A DNA stretch of 64,000 bases, taken from NCBI GenBank assembly GCA_015832175.1, contig WJXW01000008.1, positions 2,294,001 to 2,358,000 on the forward strand, given 5' to 3'. This document shows positions 1 to 11,960 of this stretch, in pieces (the stretch's first letter is position 1; every line of letters begins with the position of its first letter). Source of the stretch: Paraphaeosphaeria minitans (taxonomy: Eukaryota > Ascomycota > Dothideomycetes > Pleosporales > Didymosphaeriaceae). The notes beneath the pieces were generated by a model. It ran no database searches and was not told the origin of the DNA. It was given only the letters and a program-made list of their open reading frames with translations. The position numbers and the translations under genes are program-made.

Positions 1-3000
1 CATGTATAAACAAGAACTTAAATAGAAACTACGTAAGAAACTCTTGCGTAGTAGTGCATAAATTACTAACTTTAAAGAACTATATAAAGAAACTATTAGG
101 ATTAATAGAGAGTAGTTTTTACTATAATAGGAGCTCTACTAAAACCCTAGGGTAATAAGCTTTAGACAACTAGCAAAAGTGGTTTATAAAAACCCTATTA
201 GAATTGTCTAAAGGCAACAGCTAAGGAACTACTAGAGATACGAACTAATAGAAGATATTTAGTTTAACTATATAAGTAAAGGAAAAAGAGGAAGGATAGG
301 CCCTAAGCAGTCTAACAAACGCGTTTCTAATAGAAGTTAATAACTAATAACTAAGACCCGTAAATACTTTACATGTGGTAAACTAGGCTATATAGCTAGA
401 AACTGTAGATTAAAGAATAAAGTCTATTAAACTAAGTTAAATGTACTAACTATTAAGAACTAAGAACCTAATAAGAAATAGGAAGTTATTATAACGCTAT
501 TTAGTTACTAACGCGTTACGCTAGAGTAAAGTAAGTAATTAGATTTACCTAACTTATAACTATATAAAGATCTAGAAGACAACTCTAATGTATACTATAA
601 CGTAGAAGACGTAGAAGAGATACTTAGATCTCCTACTCCTTACTTATAAAGTAGGCGGGAAGAAGACAACTCTATATTACCTAAGTATAAACTAAATATT
701 TAGGACTACATAGAACCCTACTAGGCACTAAAAGAAATGCAACTCTATAAAAATAAGAAGTTAGACTATGTACTAAAGTACTACCTAGACTACTAAAATC
801 CTACACACTAATTCTATATATAGACGTATTATAAAGAACTAACATACGCACAACATAAGGCAGAGAAAAAGGAGAATAAGAAATAACTTAGAAGGAAACT
901 GCGCTATAGATAAATATAAATAGACTACCCTATCGCAGCTTATAATAAACACCTCTAGGATAAATAATAAGTAAAATACTTTCCTTACCTTATGCTAAAG
1001 GGTAATAAATACTATAATATACTTATTAATAAAGACTACATACAACTATACTAGTATATATATCTAAACTAAGACTACGAATACTACTACATAGCTAAAT
1101 GTTTAGACAGCTTTATAAACTACCCTACGTAAGAAGTAACAATAGAGCTACTAATTTAACTAGTATATAGGAATAGTAAAGACTGTAGGAGAAAAAACAG
1201 AAGAACATCCTTATAGGAAAAAGAAGAAGACAATCTATATAAGCCACGTACTTAAGAATAATAACAGAAGTAGATACTTAGAAACGCATACTAGGCACTA
1301 GAACTTAACTATAACCTATATAAACAAATGTCTTTTTTAGGCCTAAACTTAGACAAGAAAACGCCTTTATTAAATTAAATGCTATAGTAAGCACAGTATT
1401 AGTTAAGCTACTAGTATAGCTTAAAGGAATACAGGCTTAAGCTCTTATAAACTTAGGAGTAAAAAAAAACTTTATATCTTATTAAATAGTAAGACGAGTA
1501 GGACTTATAATGTTAGAGAAAGAAGTACCCTATATTATTTATATTACAAATAGATCCCTAATGCCTAAGACACCTTAAATATACTAGGAGGTCACTACTA
1601 TAATAATAGTCTAAGGATATAAAGAGGAACTTACCTTAGATGTCTTACTAGAATCTAAGTATAAGTTAGTCTTAGGATTACCTTAGTTAATAATACACAA
1701 CCCGTAGATTAACTAGGGTACGAAGAAAATATTGTTTAAACGCTATAATTATACATTATAAGTAAAGCCTACGCATTAACTAAAAATAATAGTAGATAAG
1801 GGAGTTATTAATAATATAATACTGCAATAGATAGTTAAAAAATAGAAGCACACCTTAGTAGACGCTAGCAGGAACTACTAGATTAAAAAGTATAAGAAGG
1901 AGGACAATAGTACACCCTTTACCTTACTAAGAGAGTACAGGAAATGGACACATATATTTACAGAAAAGGAAGAAAAAGTAAACCTACCTAAACATTAACC
2001 CTAGGATCTTATAATAGACCTAGAAGAAGGGAAGATGCTACCCTTTAGACTACTATATAGTAAGATAGGAGAAGAACTCCTTAAAGAACGTAATTTTATT
2101 AAAATAAACCTTAAAAAAGAATATATATAACTATTAAAGTCACTAGCAGTAAGCCCTTTTATATTTATTAAGAAAAAGGATAGATTAGACAGACCATGCG
2201 TTAACTACTAATAACTTAATAACATAATAATAAAGAACTAATATTTACTACTAAATATTATAGAGTTATAAGATTAACTATCTTAAGCTAAGATATTCAT
2301 AATAATAGATCTAAGACACAGTTACTACCTTATATAAATTAAGAAAGGTAAAGAATAGAAAACAGCGTTTTAATTACGCTATAAACTATTTGAATATAAG
2401 GTTATGCCTTTTAGACTTATAAACGCACTAGTAGCTTTTATGGCGCTTATTAATAACGTACTCTGCGAATATCTAGACATATTTATTATCGCGTATATAG
2501 ATAATATCCTTATTTTTTCTAAAAACGAATCGGACCACACTAAGTATATATAGATAGTACTAGAAGCACTAGACAAAGTATGCCTTTATATTAAACTTAA
2601 GAAATGTAAGTTTAACATTAAATAACTTGAATTCCTAGGGCACATTATTACTACAGAAGGAATTGAGATAGCACTAAGTAAAGTTAAATATATTAAAAAC
2701 TAGCTAATACTAAAGACAGCCAAGAACATTTAAGAATTCTTAAGATTTTATAAATTTAATTAATAATTTATCTAAGATTACGCAAAGGTTATAATACCCT
2801 TAATAAATTTTATAAAGAAGGACGTACCCTTTAAATAGATAGATAAGTATAGAATGTTATTCTAACTCCTTAAGATAGTATGTATTATAGAACCTATCCT
2901 TATTTATTTTAGAAGCGATAAACTACTACGCTTTAAAATAGACGCTAGCAATCTTACGCTAGGCGCCTACGCTAAATAAGAACGTAATAGTAAATAGCAC

Positions 3001-4680
3001 CTAATTACCTATTACTTATGCAAATTTAATAACGCCAAAACATAATATAACGTATATAATAAAGAACTCTACGCTATTATTAAAGCCTTAAAGTATTAGA
3101 GGATTTACGCGCTTAGTTACTTAACGCTAGAAATCTACACAGATTATAAGAACCTTCTAAGGTTTATAATAATAAAAGAACTTACGCTATAATAATAAAG
3201 ATAGTTATAAACTATAAGGTAGTATAAGTTTAAAATTATCTATGTAGCTAGAAAAGAAAATAGTAGAGTAGACGCTCTTAGCTAATAAAGTAATCTAGTA
3301 GAAGAAAAGGTAAAAACCTTTTTTATAATCCTTTGTAAAGTTAAAGATAGATCTCTAGAACTAATAGTAGAACTAAATTAACTTTTAGTAATTAACTAAG
3401 AAGTTCTAGAACATTTACAGACTAAGATTATCCAATAATACTATAATAACTCTATATACAGACACCTAGGCATCACAAAAACAATAGAACTTATCTAAAG
3501 GAATTACACCTTTAAAGGAATTAAGGAAGCTATAATAACTTATATCTGCAAATGTATAGAATACTAGAGAAACAAATATAGTACATATCTTAAATATAGA
3601 GAGATATAAGCAATTAGAATACTAATAGTACTATAGGAAGACATTGCTATGGATTTTGTTACAGGAATTCTAAACTCTAAGGATTTAATAACAGGAATTA
3701 AATATAATAGTATACTAGTAATAGTCTGCTAACTAACTAAGTATGTTAAGCTCATTCTATGTCTTAAAAGAATAATAGTAAAGGAACTCGCTTTTCTTAT
3801 CTTAGACTAACTAATTAGACACTATAGAATCCCAAAAATAATTATTAGCGACAGAGACAAGCTCTTTATATTAAATTATTAGATAACGCTTATAGTACTG
3901 CTTAGAATAAAATAAAAACTATTAATAGCTTACTATCTACAAACTAATAGATAAACAGAACGTATAAACTAAACTATAGAAACGTACCTACGCATCTACT
4001 ATAATAGTTAGAAGAATAACTAGGTTTTATTACTACCTATAGCACAGTTAGCCTATAATAACAAAGTATTAGTAGTATTAGGACATACACTGTTTTATAT
4101 AAACCACAGAAGACACCCACATCTCTTTAACTAATAATTTCTTACGATAATTAAAGCAAAAGAAGCTATAGATATAGCAGAAAATATAAAGAAAATACAC
4201 TAATAACTCTAAGAAAATCTTAAGAAAGCTTAGTAGCAATTAATTTTATACTAAAATTAAAAATAAAAAATGGCACCTTAGCTAAAGAAGGGGGATAAAG
4301 TGTATCTGCTTACAAAGAACTTTTAAACTTAGAAGAAAAAACATAAGAAACTAGATTATATTAAGGTTAGACTATTTTATATTTCTAAGTAAATATTACT
4401 AGTAAACTACAAGTTAGAACTACCGCCAGATGTAAAGATACACCTAGTATTCTACGTATTACTACTAGAACTAGTAGACCCTAATACACTAGTTGGAACC
4501 GCCTTCTACTATAGAACTAAGGAAGAAAATAAATTTAAGGTTAAAAGAATTCTAGAATATAATTAGTATAGTAATGCGTACCTTATTAAGTAGAAAGGTT
4601 ACCCACATAGTAAAAACACTTAGGAACTAGAGAACTACCTAGAAAACTGTTAAAAAAAGATTAGAGAATTCTACTAATAA
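1..4680 (+). pseudogene. A1 gag-pol relic (gag, PR, RT, RNase H, IN, chromodomain)
   Basis: The zinc knuckle is at about 374-406 (C-G-K-L-G-Y...N-C; the ancestral His of the CCHC is now Tyr). The protease is at about 1,420-1,760, with ALINLG in place of the active-site ALIDLG and the downstream LGLP motif. The RT is at about 2,030-2,770; its catalytic YIDD reads YIDN at 2,491-2,505. RNase H is at about 2,900-3,290. The integrase has an HHCC-like zinc region (about 3,440-3,590) and a core with MDFVTG and ISDRDK (3,650-3,870). The chromodomain is at about 4,550-4,660 (YLIKXKGYP...TXELENYLENC). Most in-frame stops are TAG/TAA where the family has Trp or Gln, as C-to-T RIP on either strand predicts. 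Confidence 0.9.
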
Positions 4681-4739
4681 CCTACACAGTATAATAATAT
4701 TCGTACCTAAAATAGTAAAGGCACTAGATTATCCTAGAA

Positions 4740-5110
4740 TTCTAATAGTAAATTCTTAAAAGCGCTCTATGTTATAGGGAATAAGAAGGGACCTAAAGGA
4801 GTCTTATTAACCACTAGATTAACAGCCTTATAAGATTTAGCCTCTTTAATATTCTTTTCCTTAACTACTATTACATCTTTAGTACACTTATCTAGTAAGT
4901 CTATTTACTAACGTAACTAATCTTTGTATACATATATAACCTATAACTTCTTTAACACCTCTTTATAGGCCTTAAACGTAGCCTTCTGCGTTTCTCTTAA
5001 CTCTTTTATTTATATACGTAATTTCTCTTTCTCTACTAATAAATACTTAAACTTAGACTGTAAAACGCGCACATTATAACGTTAACTTTAATAAACATAT
5101 TCCCTACATC
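4740..5110 (-). pseudogene. Antisense coiled-coil reading frame in the A1 3' region
   Basis: Between the chromodomain and the 3' LTR, the strand opposite to gag-pol reads as a charged, heptad-like peptide with few stops. Short pieces include LLVEKEKLRIQIKELRETQK and KATFKAYKEVLKKL. It is followed by a stretch rich in K, E and D and then PLGPF. This is not a known part of gypsy pol. It may be a captured host or transposase C-terminal fragment, or an antisense accessory ORF of the element. A3 has a different antisense coiled-coil frame at the equivalent place. The function is unknown, and confidence that it was once coding is moderate. Confidence 0.45.
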
Positions 5111-5364
5111 TTCTAGACTAAACGTAAACCTTGTAAACACAGTTATATTTTATACATATTAAGTATTTCTTAACTATAACTTCGCTAAAGGAGTTAATAA
5201 AATTAGTTAGGTAATAGTAATAGGTAGTGCTAGACTTAAAAGGTTATTAGGGTATAATATAAGTAAGCTAACACTACTTATAACGCGGGGCAAGCTCTAG
5301 TTATAACTAGGCACAAGACACAGTTATATAATTTAAGAATAAATCCTAGTAAGGAGGGAGATAA

Positions 5365-5775
5365 TATTAAGATCTAAAGGCTAGGCCTTCTAGGATTTTT
5401 ATATGTATCTATATTTATTGTTTAAGTGGCATAGCACAAAAGGTTATGTAACCTAATTAGTGTCATTAGAGCGCTAAGATAACTAATTAGACTAAGCACT
5501 TAAAATACTAAGTAACTAATTAGTGCTTAATTAGTTTAATTAGAGCGATTAGTCTACTAATTACTTAAAGTATATAGGAACGTAAGGATAGGCTCTCTAT
5601 ACTTGTGTTTAATCTGTTTATTAATCTATTATTTAGATTCTAGCAGACTAAATTATTAACTTATTACACTTCGTAAGATACTATTATGATAACAAGACCT
5701 TCCACCTTCTGTAAGTACTCCTACCTGAGAACCAACCTTAACCCTTTAGAACTAGGTACCCTCTTGGATTTAATA
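5365..5775 (+). repeat. 3' LTR of A1 (411 bp, U3 type I)
   Basis: This 411 bp block is nearly identical to 7,149-7,559 and to the reverse complement of 18,575-18,986. It is preceded by a purine-rich tract. The U3 half holds several taattag-type repeats, and the R-U5 half is shared with all other A LTRs. The TG...CA termini are eroded by RIP to TA...TA. Confidence 0.9.
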
Positions 5776-6981
5776 TTTTCTATTAGTTTATATCTCTAGT
5801 AGTTCCTTAGCTGTTGCTTTTAGACAATTCTAATAGGGTTCTTATAAACCACTTTTACTAGTTGTCTAAAGCTTATTACTATAGGGTTTTAGTAGAGCTC
5901 CTAATATAGTAAAAACTATTTTTTATTAATCCTAATAGTTTCTTTATATAGTTCTTTAATGTTAGTAATTCGTGCACTACTACGTAAAAGTTTCTTACGT
6001 AGTTTCTATTTAAGTCCTTATTTATACATGTCCTAGAGAGATTTATTGTCCTAGTTAAGCTGCATAGCGTATCTGTGAAACTTAGCTATGTACTTAGCTG
6101 CTAATTATTTCTATGTTATAGTCTAAATCTTTACTTTTACAATAGAGTCCTTATTAGTAATCCTAAAGAGTTATTTAAGGCATTTCTTAAAGTTATTATA
6201 GTTTTTAATAATATTAACTGCATTAGCGTGCTTATTTACGTAATTATTGTTATTGTTATTATAGTCTATTCCTAGGTACTTTTTAAGGTAAAGATAGATT
6301 TATAATCCTATATCTCTTCGCATATATATTACTATAAAGATAACCCTTTTCTTATCTTTAAGAGGTTTATCTAAGTTAAAGAAGTAGAGGTCTAACTAAA
6401 GAATCTAAACGTTAGTTTAAGATTGTTTACTAAAGTAGAGATTAGGTTTATACACCTTACTACTATCCTTTATAAGAGTAATCTTAGCGGCACCTAAAGC
6501 TATAGAAGAGGTAGAAGTTTGTGAAGTACTTATATTAAGGGTGTTTAAAATGTTAAATCTAAGAGAGTAGCTAGTCCTAAAGGGTTAAGGTTAGTTCTTA
6601 GGCAGGAGTACTTATAGAAGGTAGAAAGTCTTATTAATACAATAGTATCTTACGAAGTGTAATAAGTTAATAATTTAGTCTACTAGAATCTAAATAATAG
6701 ATTAATAAATAGATTAAACATAAGTATAGAGAGTCTATCCTCGCGTTTCTATATACTAAGTAAAGTCTACTCTGTGGGGAGCGCTCTATAGAAAGTGCTC
6801 TATAAAGAGTAGTTACGTATATTATACTCTAGTATAGAGCAATTAAGCGCTTTATAGAGAGTAGTTGTATAACTCCTTTATTTAAGGCGTAGCTAGCATT
6901 AAATCCCCGCTTAATCCTTACTACGCGCCTACTAGGTATAAAACCGGCTTCTCGCTATTATGTGGATTTCAGATCCTAACA
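5776..6981 (-). mobile_element. A-III: fragment of a third A subfamily (leader, gag start, 5' LTR)
   Basis: Positions 5,776-6,550 are the reverse complement of A-family gag and leader, matching the start of the window. They run into a 5' LTR at 6,551-6,981. The R-U5 half of this LTR is standard family A, but the U3 half (about 6,755-6,970) is unrelated to U3 types I and II and carries short repeats around gcgctctata. The element is cut at 5,776 by the A1 insertion; its missing pol should lie left of the window. It sits in the 3' region of A0. Confidence 0.85.
6551..6981 (-). repeat. 5' LTR of A-III (431 bp, U3 type III)
   Basis: It begins (plus strand) tgttaaatct and ends gatcctaaca, the same termini as the A3 LTRs. 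The first 200 bp match every A LTR. The rest is a distinct U3 with repeated 10-mers such as gcgctctata and gtgctctata. Confidence 0.8.
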
Positions 6982-7559
6982 TAAAATTAGTTAGGTAATA
7001 GTAATAGGTAGTGCTAAACTTAAAAGGTTATTTAGGTATAATATAAGTAAGCTAACACTACTTATAACGCGGGGCGAGCTCTAGTTATAACTAGGCGTAA
7101 GATATAGTTACATAATTTAAGAATAAATCCTAGTAAGGAGGGAGATAATATTAAGATCTAAAGGCTAGGCCTTCTAGGATCTTTATATATATCTATATTT
7201 GTTGTTTAAGTAGCACGGCATAAGAGGTCACGTAACCTAATTAGTGTAATTAGGGCGCTAAGACAACTAATTAGACTAAGCACTTAATATACTAAGTAAC
7301 TAATTAGTGCTTAATTAGTTTAATTAAAGCGATTAGTCCACTAATCGCTTAAAGTATATAGGAACGTAAGGATAGGCTCTTTATACTTATATTTAATCTG
7401 TTTATTAATCCATTGTTTAGATTCTAGCAGACTAAATTGTTAACTTGTTACACTTTGTAAGATACTATTATATTAATAAGACCTTCTACCTTCTGTAAGT
7501 ACTCCTGCCTAAGAACCAACCTTAACCCTTTAGGACTAGCTACCCTCTTGGATTTAATA
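6982..7559 (+). mobile_element. A0: 3' end fragment of an A element with LTR
   Basis: Positions 6,982-7,148 repeat the last part of the A1 interior (from about 5,195), followed by a 411 bp type I LTR at 7,149-7,559. A-III interrupts its left side. At 7,560 the sequence changes at the LTR end to minus-strand RT of A2, so A0 was inserted into A2. The rest of A0 should lie beyond A-III and A1, outside the window. Confidence 0.82.
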
Positions 7560-9201
7560 TAACTCTATAATATTTAGTAGTAGATATTAGTTTTTTATTA
7601 TTATGTTGTTAAGTTATTAGTAATTAACGTATAGTCTATCTAATTTATCCTTTTTCTTAGTAAACATAAAAGGGCTTACTACTAGTAACTTTAATAGTTA
7701 TATATATCCTTTCTTAAGGTTTATCTTAATAAAATTACATTCTTTAACGAGTTCTTCTCCTATCTTACTATATAGTAGTCTAAAGGGTGGCGTCTTCCCT
7801 TCTTCTAGGTCTATTATAAGATCCTAGGGTTAATATTTAGGTAGGTTTACTTTTCCTTCCTTTTCTGTAAATATATATGTCTATTTCCTATACTCTCTTA
7901 GTAAGGTAAGAGGTGTGCTATTATTCTTCTCCTTACGCTTCTTAATCTAGTAGTTCCTACTAGTGTCTACTAAAATATACTTCTATTTTTTAACTATCTA
8001 TCACAGTATTATGTTGTTAATAACTCCCTTAACTACTATTATTTTTAGTTAATATATAGGGTTTACTTATAATATATAATTATAGTGTTTAAATAATATT
8101 TTCTTTATACCCTAGATAAACTGCAGGTTGTGTATTATTAACTAAAGTAATCCTAAAACTAACTTATACTTAGATCCTAGTAAGACATCTAAGGTAAGTT
8201 CCTCTCTATGTTTTTAGACTATTATTGTAGTAGTGACCTCCTAGTATATCTAAGGTGTCTTAGGCATTAGGGATCTATTCGCGATATAGACAATATAGGG
8301 TACTTTTTTCTCTAATATTATAAGTCCTGCTCGTCTTACTATCTAATAAGATATAAAGTTCTTTTCTACTCCTAAGTCTATAAGAGCTAAAGCCTATATT
8401 CCTTTAAACTATACTAGTAGCTTAACTAATACTATACTTACTATAGTATTTAATTTAATAAAGGGATTTTCTTATCTAAGTTTAGACCTAAAAAAGACAT
8501 TTATTTCTATAGGTTGTAATTAAGTTTAGGTGCGTAGTATACGTTTCTTAGTATCTGCTTCTATTATTATTCTTAAGTATATGGCTTATATAGATTATTT
8601 TCTTCTTCATATAGTCTTTACTATTCCTATGTATTGGTTAAATTAGTAGTTCTATTATTACTTCTTATATAGGGTAGTTTACAAAGCTGTTCAAATGTTT
8701 AGCCATATAGTAGTATTTATAGTCTAAGTTTAGATATTTATACTAGTACAGTTATATATAGTCTTTATTAATAAGTATATTATAGTATTTGTTGCCCTTT
8801 AGCGTATGGTAAGAAAAGTATTTTACTTATTATTTATCCTAGAGGTGTTTATTACAAGCTGCGATAGGGTAGTTTATATCTATCTACAGCGCAGTTTCCT
8901 TCTAGGTTATTTCTTATTCTCTTTTTTCTCTACCTTATGTTGTGTATATATTGGTTCTTCGCAATACGTCCACATACAGAATTAGTATATAGGATTTTAG
9001 TAGTCTAGATAGTACTTTAGTACGTAGTCTAACTTCTTATTTTTATAGGGTTACATTCCTTTTAGTGCCTAGTAGGGTTCTATTTAGTCCTTAACATTTA
9101 GTTTATACTTAGGTAACATAGGGTTGTCTTCTTCCTGCCTACTTTGTAGGTAAGAAGTAGGAGATCTTAGTATCTCTTCTATATCTTTAGTGTTATAGTA
9201 T

Positions 9202-9435
9202 TGTAGTGTAAAGGTTGGCCTACGATACAGAATTAGAGAAACATAGGGCCGATTAGCTGTTGTTTAAGATAGCTGATTAGGGAATAGACAAGGAGGGGAG
9301 CGCCAACTAGACAAGACACGAAGAGACCTAATAGAGAATTAGAGTAGTTAGATTTGTATAATAGATTTTAGATAGGATAACTTAACTTATTTTTTTATAT
9401 TCTTTACTTAAGGCAAACGCACCTATAACACTATA
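9202..9435 (+). repeat. 5' LTR of B1
   Basis: Starts TGTAGTG and ends CACTATA. The same 234-241 bp block recurs at 17,224-17,457 and in reverse at 22,121-22,354 and 31,451-31,691. Confidence 0.9.
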
Positions 9436-9526
9436 TTTTTAGTAAGGGATATAGGGCGGCTTTTAAAAGGATGTAGAGAAGTATAGTAATAAGTATTTAG
9501 AGAACTAATAGAAGCTATTTAGTAGA

Positions 9527-9875
9527 CTTTTAAGTAGCTGCTAAATAGCTAGGAATAGAGCAATAAGACTAATAGACTTTTAAGTAGCTATTATGTATAT
9601 AGATAGATAGACTATATAGACTTTTAAGTAGTTATTAGTTGCCTAGATAGATAGATCAATGGACTTTTAAGTAGTTACTAATTACCTAGAAATAAAATAA
9701 CACACTAATAGACTTTTAAGCAGCTATCTAGTGCTAGTATAGACTGTATAGACTTTTAAGTAGTTATTAGTTACCTAGGAATAAAATAATAACAGACTAA
9801 TAGACTTTTAAGTAGTTATTAGGTAGAAAGAGCGACAGACTAGAGGACTTTTAAGTGGCCACTAGACTCCTAGAA
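9527..9875 (+). repeat. Tandem repeat in the B1 5' leader (about 8 units)
   Basis: The core gacttttaagtag recurs about eight times at spacings of roughly 40-55 bp, each followed by a variable spacer such as ttattagttacctag. The equivalent place in B2 (about 31,065-31,365, reverse strand) holds about seven units. The core stays recognisable despite RIP. Confidence 0.85.
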
Positions 9876-10059
9876 AGAGCGAATATAATAGACCCTAAAT
9901 AATTCTAGTCTAAGTAACAATTAAGTTAGGGATAAAAAGGGAAGTAAGGTATTAGTAGTAGGATTCTCTTAAGCGAGATTATTATCCGTATACCTAAAGC
10001 TAAATTACTAACAGAAAACTAATATAAAAATAAGCAGATAATAGAAGAAAAATAAAAAA

Positions 10060-11960
10060 AAGAGATAAAATAGATTTGTATAGGTTTTATAATAACCCTG
10101 TTTATTTAACTACCCCTACTAAGAGTAGCACTAGTTAGATAAGCTAGAGTATTACTAATTACTTTTTAGAAGATATAGACAAAAGAAAACAGTTTAAGGA
10201 TAGAGAACTAGAAATAGGAGGTTTCTCCTAAAAGAGAAATATAGCTTAGTTTACTCTAAGCCTAAATAATAATAACGTACTAAGTTTTAGTAGTATTAAT
10301 ATTACTACCTTCCTAGAAGACTATAACTTTTAAGCAGAAAGAGTAGGGTAGAGTAATGAGCTTAAGAAATAAAAGCTACTTTACTTCTACTTAGGCACTT
10401 ACTAAAGGGATATTATAAAGCTGCTAGCCTATAGAAGCGCTTTAGTTAACTAGAAAGACTTCTAGAAGATACTTTACTCTAAGTACTTATTAATAAACTT
10501 AGAGTACTAAAAATTAACTAGAGCCTACTTTAACAGCTAGCTTAATAAAGTAAGCTAATAGCCTATTACACTAAATAACTACTTCTATAAGTTTAATAGC
10601 TATACCTAAGCTACTTTTACTTAATTACAAATAATGTAAATAGAAGTAGAGACTCTTTTCTTTAGAGGTCTTACCTAAGACAATAAGACTATAGTTATAC
10701 ATAGAATGCTAATAGAGAGTTATTTAAGAGGAGGTAATGTAAATACTTATTAGGTGTATGAAATATATGATTTCCTTCACTAGTGTAGAGACTAGGATAA
10801 GGTAATTAGGGCTATACAGTAAGAGAAGAGATAGGTTACTATAAATCTAGCTTATATTAAAGCTGCTTTACTAGTAATCCTACTTATCTTACTACCTAGG
10901 AAGTTCTTTAAGGTATAGGAGGAAACAAGAATAAAAGGAAATAAAGATTATAAGGAAGAAGTAGATGCGCAAGTTTAAGAGGTTATTATAAAGATAGGAG
11001 GAATTACCCTTACTATAGAAGAATATAAGTAATAGAAGGCTTCTATAACTACTACTACTAGTCTTATTCTAAATAAGCTAATTAATAACTAATACGCTTT
11101 TAATAAGCTTGTAGGGCTAACTTTTTATATAGAATGTAATAACAGGTTATTTAGGAGCTCCTATAACCTAATTAAAAAAGGCTAATAATATTTTAGGTTA
11201 ATAAGTAGTAAGTAGGGAGACTAGAAGCTAGAGATTAAGGCGATAAGAAGGGCTAAAGCCTACTACGCTACCCTATTAGAGGTCTCCTACCTATCTAAAG
11301 AAGTTAGCATAACTAAGGAAGTAAATTCTACTAGCGATAAGGTAGTAGAAAAGAGCTCTTAGGAACAATAGAATTAACTAGGTATTAAAAGGGTTGTAGG
11401 GGCTAGAATTAGAGAATTCTGCCTAGGATCTTCTCTACTAGTAATTAATAATAATAAATTAGTGCTGTAGGTAGTAGTTATAGAAGTAAACTAAAGGGCT
11501 TCTAAACCTACTAAAATAATAGAGGAGAGTATTATCTAAGCTATACTAGAAGCTAAGGCTGTAAGTAGAAAGAAAGGTGCTTAAATAGCCTCCGCTCTTC
11601 TATTAGATAAAGAGCTAGTTACACTTATTAACACCCTAAATACTAAATCTATCCTAATAGCAGCACTAACCTAAGAGGTAAGAGGTATTATAGTTAGATT
11701 AATATTTTTTTAAGATAAACTGCATTTAAAGGCCTAGCAACTACTCTCTAGGAAAGAAAAGGAGCCTAATAACTAATTAGATAGAAGTTAATTAGGAAAT
11801 GTCTTTATAGGGACACAGTAAAGATAGATTTTAATAAAAAAACAGAGTTAGAACTATCCTTAAGAACTAGCTATTCTGTTAGAAGTAATAATAGAGAAGT
11901 TACGCCCTAGCCTACACTAGATCGCATAAAGAAATGCTGCATAGAGCACCTAATATAGTA
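10060..11960 (+). pseudogene. B1 gag relic
   Basis: Forward translation with stops gives a long gag-like protein. Pieces such as FYLGTYXRDIIKLLAYRSAL, LINNXYAFNKLVGLTFYIEC and LEVSYLSKEVSITKEVN can be read, and the same segments occur on the minus strand in B2. I saw no clear CCHC knuckle. The frame is broken by many TAG/TAA codons. Assignment as gag rests on position (after the leader, before pol in B2) and composition, not on a recognised domain. Confidence 0.6.

Larger units (their letters stand above)
1..5775 (+). mobile_element. A1: RIP-degraded Ty3/gypsy chromovirus, 5' end off window
   Basis: Forward copy of family A that enters the window inside gag and ends with its 3' LTR. Reading through many stops gives gag with a CCHC zinc knuckle, retropepsin, reverse transcriptase, RNase H, integrase and chromodomain in the usual Ty3/gypsy order. 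The 3' internal end has a purine tract (aaggagggag, about 5,351-5,360) next to the LTR. The interior of another, minus-strand A element starts immediately after the LTR at 5,776, so A1 is inserted into it. The 5' LTR lies left of the window and its TSD cannot be checked. No intact frame remains, so the copy is dead. Confidence 0.93.

Noticed and set aside
2379..2576. Minus-strand open frame in the AT-rich block
   Set aside because: It is antisense to the RT core of A1, containing the YIDN site. The same shadow appears at 42,204-42,470, antisense to A3 RT.
9527..9875. Possible CRISPR-like array in the B1 leader
   Set aside because: Core repeats are only about 13 bp, spacers are related to one another, and the array recurs in B2. 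It is a retroelement leader minisatellite.
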